From contig JAFEUB010001789.1 of assembly GCA_024529925.1 (NCBI GenBank), positions 26,001-90,000 of the forward strand: a DNA stretch of 64,000 nt. The letters run 5' to 3'. Positions 35,401-49,721 of this stretch are shown in pieces (the stretch's first letter is position 1; the number at the start of each line of letters is the position of its first letter). Origin of the DNA: Ophthalmolycus amberensis. Lineage: Eukaryota; Chordata; Actinopteri; Perciformes; Zoarcidae. The notes below the pieces were generated by a model that saw only the letters and a program-made list of their open reading frames with translations, was not told where the DNA came from and searched no databases. The position numbers and the translations under genes were made by a program.

Positions 35401-38400
35401 TCCCTCCCTCTTCTGGTCGACTGCTATTGTGAAACATCTACAAGAAGTGAAAAATAGAAGCTGCTAAAATGAATAATTGACTGAGAACAATATTTCTGTA
35501 CTTCATGCACCAACTTTAGCTTATTAAGCTGCTGCCACACATATTAGCCAATCACTGTGGGGTCTCAGGGTGCGTTTGATTCGTGGGTTTCAGTCATTTT
35601 CTTACTCTCAGTTTTGTCTTTGAGCGGCTCGCTGGTGCTGCTGCTGCTGTTGTTGTTGTTGCTGCTGCTGTTGTTGTTGTTGTTCCCGTCGCTGCTCTGT
35701 AGAGGCTTGTGGAGGCCGTTGGTCCCGCAGGGCGGCGGCTTCAGGCTGCTGGTCCAACCTGCCGACTCGGCACACGCCCATTGCACCAGGTCCTCCACCC
35801 GCACCACCATCTTCCTGGACACCGCCAGAACCTCATCCTAAAAACACACAGAAGAGGTTCATTCCATGATTAGACTTCTGTTCTGGATGAGATGTTGTAG
35901 TTTTGTTTTCTTGAAATGTGGGAAATACTCTAAACCAACACATCAAAAATGATTTAAAAGAATATCATGAATGAAATTCTAAAGATCGTAAAAACACTAA
36001 AACATGTGACTACCTAAATTAATACATGCGTTAATAATTAAAGGCTTCACCATCTACTTAACAGCTTAAAGTCACTTGTCGGCCCTGTGGGAAGTAATCA
36101 TCTTCTGGTAAAGAGCATGATTTTAGCCAACATCACCAGCTTGATACTACTTAATGTGTAGAATAACAATGCTTGCTTACATATTTACTTAGAGGAAACT
36201 AAACATGATTTAAGTGGTAAGAGCATTAACAATACAGATGTTCACATACTCTTTACATTTTCTATTGATGCATTTATTTCACTTGGTAAAGTTTATCTTA
36301 AATTAAGATTTGGATATCAGTCAGCACGTCTTGTCGAGAAGGCAGTTTGGCAACAACTCTCGACAAAGCATGAGGAAGGAGAACCGGCCAGGAAACAAAC
36401 AATGAGGACTGACAACAATGGACTAACTTTTAACTCGAGCGAGAAAAGTCAATCTGGTTTTGGCTCGTTAGCAAATAGAAGGAAAAGACGATTCATGCGC
36501 ATGTGAAGGGGTTGGAAGTGGGGCAGAAGCATTTAACAGTTCAACAATAAAAGATTCTTAGATTCTTGTCTGAGGAAGCACTTGGTTACTCTGCTCCTCC
36601 CAAACTCCGCCTGTTCAACATTCACCTGCTCGTTCATATGTGAAGGAGAGCTTTCAGAGCTGAACGCGTGCCAAGTCTTGATTGGTTTGCTGGTGAAGTC
36701 TTTGACATTTACGTGAGAACATAAAAAGAACCTGCAGAGTGAGAGAGAGATGAGGCTGAACCTGCCCAAATAAGGATTTATTATGAAACGTAAACCGCAG
36801 TGTGGCTGAAAGCAGAAAGTGAGCTTCAGCTAAACTTTACATTTTCTCCACCATTTAAAAAAGAAAGAAAGTGATTTAGCGTTTACACAGCTGACGGCAC
36901 AAATATCTAAACATCAGAGCACTTTTTAAAAGGCGAGACGGTGACTTTAGCCGTTGGTTGTTTATTAGAACTTCACTGAATATTTGTCTCAAAGTGATTT
37001 AATACTGTTTCACAGATTAACTCTCAATCTAACTTTTGGGGGATAAAAGCCACTCTGCCCGTCTATGTAACATTAATGTAATTCTCATGTACTTTATATA
37101 TTATTATATCATTATATATTTTAATTATATATTAAATACCCCTGCAGTCTATGAGGTAAAATTAGCTTCAACTCAACCAACCACAACATTAAAGTATCGC
37201 TTATGTATAGAAATAAACCAATAATAATTATCCAGTAATAGAACACAGACAGGGGCCATTCTGAGTACTTTTACTTTGGTACTTAAAGTACATTATGTTG
37301 CTAATACTTCTATACATAAGTCACATTTCTAACACAGGACTTGTCAATGTAATGGAGTATTTTTATCGTGTTGCATTGTTACTTATACTTCAGTAATATG
37401 AGCACTTGTTCCATGACTGCATGTGATGCAGCATTTAAAAATAGAGGAAGTTTATGAGACAGAAATGCATGTTGGACTCATCACTATTCATTCATCTGTA
37501 AATAATTGGCCTTTGTAACCTCGGTTTCCTCTCTTCTCTTCTCTCCTCTCTCCGATCTGCATTTAGTCTTTCTTTTTGTTTGTGTAAAATGAGATCTGAC
37601 GCGAGTATAAACCAAACAAGCCGCTGAGAGATATTTACTGAGAATCTAGGAGCTGAACAGTCAAACTGTATTTGTCTTTATTTACTGAAGAACCACACAG
37701 AGGGTTTGCTGAGTTAATATGAAGGAAAAATAAGAAATATCACTGGATTATAATCATTGATGCATCACTTTAATGTTGGAGCTGGTAAAGGTGGAGCTCA
37801 TTTTAAATTAGATTAATCAGGTGGTTTTAAGGAGTGAAAATGTTTTACATGTGATTTTAAATAACCCATTTCATCTACATTTTATTTCAGCTGACAATGT
37901 TCCCCTGTTTAGATAATATTGGCACAATGCAGACATATTGCAGCTCACTTACGTCTGTGGTCTAAAGTGGAGCTGAAGCAGCTGACGTCTCCTCCCAGAA
38001 CCCCCCACTCGCGCCCCCCCCACACACACACACACACTCCCAAACAAAACCTCAACCTCCTCTGTGCCAGATGTGAGCTCATTAACATGTGAACAAAGTT
38101 AAATGTTTTTACATTAAGTGGCTCAGCAGGAGTCATGAATAAACATTTTTAAAGCTCAAATACTCGAACTCCAAGGCCACATCAACACTATTGTTAACAA
38201 CACTAGTTTGAGAACTCCAGGGTTGCGCCGTAGTGTGGAAGTTAATGTAGAAGTGACAAAGGTACTTATTTAGAAGTCAGTTAGCTTAGCTTAGCATAAA
38301 GACTGGAAACGGAGGGAAACATAAAGAAAATCCACCCGTCTGAAAGGGTTTTCAGATATACATTATATTACAGATTATAGGTGTTGTTCCTCTTTTAAAA

Positions 38401-41400
38401 TGGTGTAATGTTGATGAACGCTTTTAATGTTATAAGTATGTAAACACTGATTGATCCGACTAATCTTTCAAGAAGAAAGATGTCTTTCATATAAAACTTT
38501 ATAACACAAATAAGATAGCTTTCAACTCACCATATAAAAGAAATGATTCCTGTGAAAACACTTTCTGAAGGCTCAATTTTCCACCAGGAAAATAGAAAAA
38601 TCCATAAAGAGACTTCAAGAGTGGAAATATCCAAGTTGGAAATGTGCGTTTCAGACACGCCATTATCAAAGATTTACATTTGGGTAAGACATTAGTCCCA
38701 AAGGGGGATTTTCATGTGAAAGCTGAGCCGCAGCCTGCATGTGAACTGTGTTAATCAAAAACATCAGCAGCAATACTTTTTACTCTATTCATGTTGTGTT
38801 TAAAGTCATTTTACTGGTTTTTGTTGAATTCATATAAAGCAGATCATTCAATAATCTCAGACCACAGAGAGCCGAGATGTTCTTTAGAGCTCAGTAATGT
38901 TATTTTCATGAAAACGAAAGGAAAGATCAGTTTCCGATTAACAACAAATATTTGACTAAACCTGTTTGAGTGCTTCGCCAAAGACGATTGGATAAAAACA
39001 GGAGGTAGAGTTCCTGTGACACGATAATTAATAGACGCTCTTAAAGCATTCCCCAGATAATATTTGGGAGACGTTCACTCCCACAGACCGCAGCAATTGC
39101 AGCATGACATCACTCCTATTTGTCATGCTTCATATAGTATAAATGCTCATAATGTCGGTGGTACTTATGAACACTAATCCTCTGGTTTTAGTGGTGGACA
39201 GTACATTTACATAAGTACTTTATACTTCCACTCCACAACACTTCAAAAGCAAATATTGGACTTTTTACTCATCGACATTTATTTTAAAAGGGGAAATTCA
39301 CAAGCTTCTTACTTTTTAGTTCACCCTCATTGATATAAATGGGAAGGACAAGTATGTCATATCCTGTGCAGGATATGTCCTTATATAGAAGTTTGTATAT
39401 GTGCGTGGTTTATTTTTGGTGTAGTTGAAGGCAAATGAATTCAAGCGTGTGTAATAAAAATATAAACAAGTGCACTACAGAGTTATTTATATAAATAAAC
39501 ATGTGCCCGAAATATCCGTCCATGTCGAGACGAACACTTTGACCCACCTCTCCGTGTTCCCTGGTCCGCCCCTTCGGCGTGTCCTCAGGCAGGAAGTAGA
39601 GTCTGGCGCTGGCCAGCAGGTGGCGTCGCGTCTGGTCCTCCCACAGTAAGGTCACCTGCACACGAAGAAGACCACAACGTCATTTAAAAACACAGTTGGC
39701 TGAAAAGCTTTGATTACTGGAGTCTTCCACATTTCTTGTGATTTAAAAAATGCATTTAAGCTATTTATAATAATTCGTTTTCAAAAGTTCTTCTTCTGAG
39801 GACAGAACATCCTGAAACACATCTGATCTGATTAAGCTCAGAAATGCAAAGCAGTCAAACTGAAAACCAGCCAGTTACACAATGTACAGACAGCTTTTGT
39901 CAAAAGATAAAAGAGTTTCACAGGAACACATCTATAGTAACCAAAGCGTAACCTATATGACTGTTAAAGCTAGGCCACGCTGGGAAAGACTTGTGTACTT
40001 TACAAGTTGTGACACCCAGAGATATCCTCATATTATGGGTCCATTGCATTACTGTGTTACATTATAATATCTTGTACCTTGAAGGAGAGGTCAGGGAGGC
40101 AGATATGCTCCGTTTGACATTCACTGCTTTAAGAATTACAGATAACACCAGACTACGGGCCTGAGGCTCTACTCCAGCACAGAGGTGCTCTGAGCTTAAA
40201 GAAATACAATGTTGTGGTTTAAGGGTAGACCTGGATACAGCGATGGGGAAACGGGAGAGCGTCAAGATGAATATTCAGCTGACAAAACTACTTCCGGTGG
40301 TACAGAAGCATGGACAGGCTTCAGCTGGTGGTCGCCAAAACTCAAAATATGGTTTTGAGTAATTGAGATATTTAGGAAGTTAGGAAACAGACGTTTTGCT
40401 AAATATAGTTAGAAATTTAAATGTAAGAGAATGAGTTAGATTTACACATGCAATTATACATTGTGCCGTCTGTGTGCGGTTGTGATTCCCACGTGTCATC
40501 TTCTGGCTTGTAACCTCTTTGAAACAGAGCGAGCACCACGGGCCCCCGAGCCCTCACCACAGGCAGCATGCAGCACGTCTTTGGGTTGAGATCAGACGTT
40601 CGTTTCACAGAGCTCGATCGTCGGGTTCCTCAGCTTTATATCTGGGTTTAACTTACATTTCCAGAGTCACAAAGCTGGCTCAACAAAACCTGCCGAACGA
40701 CTACTGATCAATGACATCACTGGAAACACTGAGTCAGCATTACTACAGGCTCCTGACGGGGACAGAAATATTCAGTAGAAAAATGATTAAGTATGTTTGA
40801 AAAGTAATGAAGAGCAATATATCTGTATTATAGCATCGAAAAATGATTTTTGATGTTTCTGGCTTTCCTTTCTGGTTTTAAAGCAGAGCTCCCAACAAAC
40901 AGGGGGGATAGTTTACGACACTAAACTGACGACATGACTAGAACAGCTGCGTTTTAACTGCGCACAGTTTGAAACGTTATTTGAGTGTGAATTATACTGC
41001 TGCGTGTTTTAGTACACAACAGTGGATACGCATTGACCGACAGGACGTCAAGTTGCACTCTCGTTTCATTCCTATTGGCTCTCACACTGGATGTAAAATA
41101 TGGTCGTGCCGACAGCCGATGATCTCGGGGCTCGACTATCGTCAGCGCAATCACCAATAGCCGACGTCTTTGTCAATACCATACGTAGCTTCTTTTCCCA
41201 TTAACGTATTCATTTATTATTAATATGAGGCCAATTTGAATTTGCCACGTCATAGCTTTACCCAGCATATAACCGGCATTAACAGCAGGACATTGATTTA
41301 CATTATTCAGTACAAATGAGTATTGGGCGATGGTAAACTGTAACGTCATCATGATGCGTTCAAATGTGATTAAGCTTGAATGAATACAGTTGTTTAAAAG

Positions 41401-44400
41401 GAGATGTTTTCACATCAATATAAAACTCAACTTTTTAACTTCCAAACAAAAAACAATATGCACGCGGTAGAAGTGTATGTTGAAGTACATGGGATTGATT
41501 TAGTTTTTTACCATCCCCCGTAAGCAGGTCTACCTCCACAAATACCATCTAATGGTACCTGGTGTTGCTGCTGTATGTTAATCAGACAGCATTACGTGTT
41601 TACAGTCGGACTTTGCTCGACATCAAAGTGAACACGGTGTTTATTCAGACACGACATGTTGAATTGCAGATTAACGTAGCGGGCTGCATGTCTGAAAGAG
41701 ACTCCATTTGTTGTTGTTTGCGACTGACCCACATATGTCAAGTGATTCTTACTGATTTATTATTGATTTGGTAAAGAAGACAAACCTGTTAGTTCAGTTT
41801 CGTTGACTCATTTAAACAGTGCGTTTGTTTTTCTCCTTCCAGCGTTTGCCACTTGAACAAATGCGTCAAAGCAAAGACTTCCCATCCGTCATTACGATCA
41901 TTTACCGTCAATACAAAACTGTCAACCTAAATACAATCTCATTAACGCTTCTTCAGCTCGCGACCTGAATCGACTAAATGTAGCCTTGCCGTGGGACGTA
42001 GACTCAACACACTACGAGTCCACTACAGCCCATGTGAGCAGGCAGGAGTGCAGCAGCGTGACCCAGTTAGGCCTCAATTTGTACATTTAGTTAGACAGTC
42101 AACAGTTAAAGGGGCACGACAAAACCATCTTACAATTTTGTGGCAACAGTTGAATAATGTTTTATGTGGCTCTGCAGGAGCTTTGTGAAAAATCAGACCT
42201 GCTGTTTTCAAGTTGCATTGTGGGAACTGTAGTATCCAGTATTCATGCAGCTGCTAGGGACTAAAATGTAGAATATCTCTGCCTCTGCTGCTTAAATGTT
42301 ATCGTTTTAATGCAAGATAATGCATAACAATAGCTTCCTATTATTGACAATCTGCAGAGTCAGCTGATAATTCTCTGTGGGTTCATTAACAAGAGCGACC
42401 CCTTTTGACATTATAGAGTTGTGTGAAGCCGTTGCTGTGATACAGATTAGAGCAGCTTTAATCGAACATACGAGCAGGTAATCTCACCTCTGCGATGCAC
42501 ACGGGATCCTGCGGTCCACAGCGGATGAAGTAAAACTCCCCGAGCTTCCACACCTGGACGGGCCCGTCGGGTTGAGCTCTGTTGCCCACCGACTTATAGA
42601 AGGCGTAGCTGCCTCGCTGGCAGGAGGGGGCACCCAACCACTGACGGAAAGACAAGACAGCACTGATGAGGCAGAGTTAGTGGGCCCCCCGTGTGGCGCG
42701 ACAGGCGGTGGTATACTCAGGGTGTTTAAGAACGATCACAGACCAGAATGTTACTCCCACAAATATCAGAGACAGAAACATCATCTATAGTTGAGGCAGA
42801 TCTCAGCACAGCTTCCTGATGAAGTAACATCAGAGTGAAAAAAGGAAATAAGTTCGTGAGGAGGAAATGAATATTCCTAACATGTAGAGCTGCTCAAATC
42901 AAGCTACAGAGAGTCAAGTTATTAAAGAGTTAAGTTACATGGAACAAAGTCTTCTTCAAAATCACTTTGACATTTGTAATAACACAAACTATTACAAATC
43001 CAGCCCAAAAACATTGAGTTACTCGTTTCTCTGGAACAAATTTAAATTTCATTGAATGAATCGAATGTCAGACTGACAAAGTGACTGAAATCTACATCAG
43101 AATGTCAATGCTGTTATGTAAGACCACTTTTAAGGTATATTCTCTCTTATTCTTCTTCTAAAGATAGTTGTTTGCCTTTATTTGATCGTGATCGTCAGGA
43201 GAGAGGACGACATGCAGCAAAGGACTGTGGGTGGGATTCCAAACCCTCAGCCGTGGTACATTCTCAATGTTATAGAATTCAGCCTTTTCTACAATTTGAC
43301 ATTTCCTTGCGTTACAAGGGGAAACCGGCAGTTGAAATGCCTGTGTGCTACACGGTGTCTTCCCTACATTCTCCAGGGCGTGTTCAAGCCATAACTTCTG
43401 CAGAAAGCAACTCTGACATCAACACCTCCGACAATAAAGTTGCACCATCTTGCAGCGAGGCAGCATATTAGGATGTATAAACAGCAACTCAGAGCAGGAT
43501 AATGTAATACAGTCTATTAAAGAAACGTGGAGAGGAAATGTTAAAGATTAACTCCTGCGACTGTTGAGACATATCTGTAACCCCTGATAAAGACTCAAAT
43601 TATGTTCAGATATCACTGAAGTGATATTTTTATTCAAAATGTAGCAGCGCCTGCTCTTACTAACTGACTGCCAGTGTTACTACCAATAATCAAAAACATG
43701 ATAGGAATGATGTATAAACTTGTATAAGACATGTATAAACTTGTGTGATCTTAAATCATCTGTATGTCGCAACTCTTTTCCAGATAACATCTGTTCAACT
43801 TCTTAATATGAGAGCAAAATAAAATATAAAGATAGCCAACTTCCTGTAATGAGTAGTTCCACTGCAACATGGTGGTCACACTTCCTGTTAAACTGATCTG
43901 AGACGCCTGTGCACCCTGGTGTGTTCGGTAAATAAACAGACAGTTAAAGGGTTGAATTAATAGAAATAATTCAGCCTTTTAACTTTTACTTTCGGCCGGA
44001 TGGACAGTATGAAGGCCACGTGATTCCCAGAAAGCAGTCAATCATCAGCTGTAGTTAATCATTGAGTATCTGTGATGCATTATAGAGGATCCAACTATAG
44101 TACACGTGCTGTTCTCCTTCCTTGTTCTGTCAAGAACTAAACCCAACAGGACTGAGACCTTTCACAGCTCTGCATTTGGAGCGATTATGCATCTCTGTAC
44201 TCTCTTTTTAATGATTACATTTTATGTGTGTGTTGTAAACAAAAAGGTTAAATTGCTTAGGTATGCTGGGTAATGTGCACACTATGGCAGGAAGTCATGT
44301 GACTTCCTCTCAGGTCAGATCTCAGGTGAGGGTCCTGTAGCCCCGTTATGACCCTCACTGCTTTCATTTCACACGTCGACTTCATTCTTCATTACTGGAA

Positions 44401-47400
44401 GAAGCTTCGCTCCTCATCACTGTACCCGTTGTATAGAAATGTATATAAAATATAAACTGGACATCAAACTACCTGCTTTCTGTTTTTTAAGCTATTAAAC
44501 CTTTAAAGTAAGTGCCGTACCAAGAATAACTATTAGTGAAATTGTACCTGTACAATGTTAGTCACAGGTAACTCTGTATAAATAAATGTTTCAGCTAACG
44601 TGCAGGAATGACACAAACTAACCGCTTCCTGCAAGTCCTCCAATGTAAAAGCCGGAATCACCATCCTTTTTTTTGGTAGAAGGCTTTTACTTTGAAACAG
44701 CTACAGGAAGTGCTGAGTTTGCATCAACGGCATTAACTTTGCAACTACTGTTGTCTGTTTCTCGGTGTGTCATGGTGATGTTTCAGGCAGTTAAAGATGC
44801 CGTACATTGATGTTATTCATTCATAACCTATGAGGTTCAAAGGTGGGGCTGCATCTATCCATTATTCTCAGAATTTGTTGATCTGTTGATCATTTTTTTT
44901 ATCATTTTGTCAATAAAACACCAGAAAATACTGAGAAATGTTCCAAGAGTCCAAGATGACGTCTTCAAGTTCCTTGTTTTGTCTGATCAACAGTCCACAA
45001 CCGGAGGATATTAAATTCATAACAATACAAATGTTTGGTGTTCTTGCAGTAATAAATGATTTAAACAGTTTAATAAATTATCTAAATTATCGCAGCTTAA
45101 TATACTCTCAGGAGACTAATGAAAATTGGCTTATTGTTTCAACTTCTTCTTAAATATCTCCTTTTAATTAAATTTGATAAAATCATATCACAACAATCAA
45201 CAGCAGAGTAAAGCAACGGAGAGTTCAACAAGCTTTAAATTAAACTTCATAAATTTACTTCTTTATGAAGTGTTTCTTCTTCCACTTTTACAAACCGGAC
45301 AAAAAGGACTAAAACCAAATATTTCCCCCTCAGAGCTGACACTTGTGCAGCTGTTGTATCTTCACAGATTCTGTAGCAGCAGTTTGACTCACTTCTTCTG
45401 CTAGTCAGTGGGAGTGTTCAGCTGCTGTGACCAAACCTCCATTTTTATTGTACCTTCATTTCATGTGGCTCAGAAAAGGTGTCTGTTTAGCCGCCGTGTG
45501 TTATTTCATCATCAGAAAAACAACAAGGGAAAAGCTCAGAGTTGTAAAGTGTAAGAATTGAGCTGCATGCCGGTTTATAATGTGTTCTTTAACAAGCACT
45601 TAATAAAACACCTTCATCACGCTTCACTTCAGCACAGGCTTGAGTGTGGAATCCTAAGTTGGGCGAGGCTCTGTGAACACCATTCATCCGATAGTTTCCC
45701 TCGGGGAAACTGACTGAACTTTCACTTTATGTATTTGGACAGAACACAATACAATCAAGAGCTGGAAACAATTGTTTGGTCGACAGAATGTTAGATGTCG
45801 ATAGTTCCCGGACCCTCAGTGGGACGACTTCAAATGTCTCGTTTGAAAAAAATCAGTCCAAACGCCGAAGATGTTCAGTTTCCAGGAATATAAAATCAGA
45901 AAGAAAAGTTGCAAATCACATCATCTGCGAAGGTTTTGTTTAGCTTTATCTGAAAAATAAGTGATATTTGTTTCGAATTTCAAAAACAACCTTCTCTGGT
46001 TCAAGCTTCTTCTCTCCGTTTATAATCGCTGTAAACTGAATAGGATTTGATGAATGCCATCTTGGACTACTTTCGTAGATTGATCACCTGATACTGAAAA
46101 TGACTGTTAAAGTCAATATTGTTTATATTCCTTTCGTATTTTCCTTTAAAGCGAAAATATATTAGAGCTGAAACGACAAGTCGTGTTACTGATTACTCTA
46201 CCGACAGAACATTTATATAATCAATTAAAGCACAAATACAAAAGGTTCCAGCTTCTTAACTTTGAATATTTCCCGTGTCTTTGTCTTCTGTGACAGTAAA
46301 CTGAATATATTTGGGTTGTTACTGACACATCCACCATTTTCTCTTACAGAGGCAGACAACTGGTATATTAATTCAAATTATTAATAAATCTGCTATCACG
46401 TGACTTAAATGTCTAGCTGTATAATGAATTAATAGAGAAAATTCTTCTCATATCAACGGATGATGAAAGTAATTGTAGCCTGCAGCACTAAAATGTAGGA
46501 AAATGTCAAACCTGCGCACTGAGAATTAGAATGCCGACATTAAAACAGGCTTATTGATTATTGATAAACTGTAAATAACCTGGAACAGGTTCTCCAGCAG
46601 TCACTCTGTGAAGGCAGGTTTCCCCCTTATTGTCCCCAAAATGGCAGATGTGCTATTTGTCTAAAATGAACGTCATGTGGAATCCTGTCTTTGTTTATTC
46701 TACAGCTCGGTTTACACGGAGCTTCCTGCAGGTTTACGCTCTGTAAGAGATGAGGAGCACTTGATCCGTCTTACCTCACAGGCAGATAATGCTCGCTGTT
46801 TGTGGGTGTTTACCGGCTCCAACAATAAATCGAGCACACCTCGAGTGGGTTCAATAATGCCTCTGCTGCTGCTGCTGCTGCTGCTGCTGGCTACATAAAG
46901 CTGCAGTTTGGATTTCACTGCTTTGTAAGAGGAAGTGTGAGGAGCCCCGGGTAGTTTGTGGAAAGGAGCTAAAACATAACACCAAACACACCTTAAAAGA
47001 TGGAGGCAGTTAGTCCTGATTCCGAAGCTGTTCTGAAGCTTAGAGGTCTGATAGCGTGTCATTAAACGGCACTCATCAGCAGCAGAGCTTTAATCAGAAG
47101 ATACTTTCTCCTCATTGATAATCTGTGTATCTGACAGGGAGGACAGGGAGCTGCCAGGCTTCAGTCAGCAGTGTGTTTATTCACATGCACTACAACGGGC
47201 CCAAGATGAAAACAATAACAGAGATGAATCATAATAATAGCCCCCTTTGTTGGCTTGTATATGACAGCAGGTTGGTTTCATTCAAAAGCTTTTTACTCTC
47301 CAAATAAAAGGTCACATCTGAGCTAAGTTTCAATTCAGTGTTATTTTTTACTTCAGGTGAAGGTTAGAGTGTGCTTTAGTAAAAACATGGCATTTGTTTT

Positions 47401-47937
47401 TTGTATAAACAAGAACAAATAAAGACGGATAAGTACCAATATCTACTAATTGCCTTCTTAATTAATCAAGTGGTGGTTTGATGATCTTTATGTTTTAAAA
47501 CCTACGAGTACAGTTTACTATCATAAAAGACAAACACAGCAAAGACATTTGAGGAGCTAGAACCAGATCAGCTGGCATTTTTCCTTAAAAAAAATACTTA
47601 TAGGAATAAATTCCAGATACATTTTGTGTATTTTCCTTCAGATCAGGCGGAACGTTAAATGATGGTGAAGGACCGGCTGGTGCTTGATGGAGTCAAAGTT
47701 TAGTTTACTGAACATATTATTATAAGATAAGACAGTCCATCTAGTCCGTGGTGCATTAATCTTAAAAACGTCTCACAAATACATACCGGTACTTTCATTT
47801 AAAAAAGGTTCAGTAATTGAAGAAACTGGTAAGTGGGTTTGTTGGGGACTATTTTCAGCTGCGGATTAACACGCATGTGGTGCTAGTGAGCATTTAGGGC
47901 AACAAGACGGTGTGTGTGGAAATAATGAAGTAAACTG

Positions 47938-47973
<36 letters not shown>

Positions 47974-49678
47974 GTAATGAAGGAAAATGTCACCATTATT
48001 GATGTGTTTTTAATAGTTTCTGGGCACAGAGGGGAGACGATATATTAGGCTTTGATACACGCACAATAATGTAAGTAGATTCATTCATTTTTTTCCCCAT
48101 TTTGTCCATTGATGGATGTGGTGACAGATGAGAAATATTTAGAATATCACCGGACCCCTCCTCTAATGCAATGTGACGATGATCAGATAAATTAAGGATT
48201 AAATTAAGGATTTCTCAGGCCTCCTTTCTTTATGAAAATGTCAAAGTGGATTTAAGATGATCAAATCAGACACGAGCAGACGATCTGGTTCGTGTACAAC
48301 ACGGCAGACATGATGCTGCAGCTTTTAACAGCCCTAACAGAAGACATGGCTGCCGTGAGGATACTGCCGTGTCTCCGATACTGACTCCACGGTGCAGCCT
48401 CTGTAATCCCCTGTTTGGAGTTAGAGGCGAGAAAAGACTGAATTACAGCCGCTTTACAATGAAACGTAATATGCGAGCCCACAGCTGCAACACACGAGCT
48501 ACAAATGAGCCCAAATATCAAAGAGATATTTCTCAGTGACGAGCTGAAAACAAGGCAGTAATTAGGCTGCAACCACAGATTATGTTCTATTGAATTCATT
48601 GTTTGACTTTTTATTTCCTGAAGCTCAAGATGGCGTCATTCAAATGTCTTGTTTTGTCCTCCGAGCAGTCCAAAATCTAAAGAGATTCCGTTTAGAGCGC
48701 CAACGATTAGTTGATATATTTACTAGTAGATCAAATGGAAAATTAAATCGGCAACTATTGTCATAATCTATTTGTCCTTCAAGTGATTTCTTTAGGCAGA
48801 AAACGCCCAAACGTTGCTGGTTCTTGCTTCTCAAATGTGAATATTTGCTTTTCTGTCTTCTATGAGAGTAAACTCTTCATGTCATTAGGTTTGGGACATG
48901 AAATAACGTCATCTTTGATCACTTAGTCGAGAAAAATGTCTCCAAAATGTCCCATCTTAAGTCCCCCAAATAGTCTCGTTCTGTCCAAATGTCTAAAACC
49001 CGAAGATACTCAGCGTACGATGATTCAAAACAGAGAAAAGCAGCAAATTCTCACACCTGAGAAGCTCTAACCAGAGAACATTTGGAGTTTTTTCTTCAAA
49101 CTGATTATCCAAACAGTTGCAGGTTGGTTTTCCTTCCCTCCCACCAATGTGTTAACGAATGAATTGCTGTGGCTCTAATGTTTGAGATGAAGCACGGCTG
49201 AACAGTTTTACACGTGCGAATGAAATCAAAGCAGGCAGAGGTCACATCCACCATATCTCCATGATGTAGAAGGCCCAGCACAGCGCGTGAGCTCCGGCTG
49301 TATCCGGCTGTGCAGCTGCTATTCATTTACTTCAGTAGACGGGACATCATGAAGATTCACCAAATAAATGCACAACCTGGATTTCAGCCAGTCATCGAGC
49401 TCCCCTGCCTTGCTGACAAAATGCAGAATATTCTCAAATTCTCACTCCTGTGTTGATCATCCACAACCTCCCCCCCCCACCCAGCACACCCTCCCCCACC
49501 CAATACTCATACCCCACCACAGGCACAACCTCCTCCCCCACCCGCTGGAGCTCTGCAGACCAGCTGCAGCAGGCCCACGATCAATTTTTAGAAAGATACT
49601 GAATAAATGTCACAGCAGAAAATATACATAAGCCATACACAGGGACATTAATACCCCCTGCAGTGTGTGTGTGTGTGT

Positions 49679-49721
<43 letters not shown>

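Larger units (their letters stand above)
35838..39547 (-). other. arid6 intron 3
   Basis: 3.7 kb. Contains family B repeats at 37250-37420 and 39190-39290, a family E fragment at 38277-38410, and a short CA run with poly-C at about 38015-38038. No exon is seen. Confidence 0.7.
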
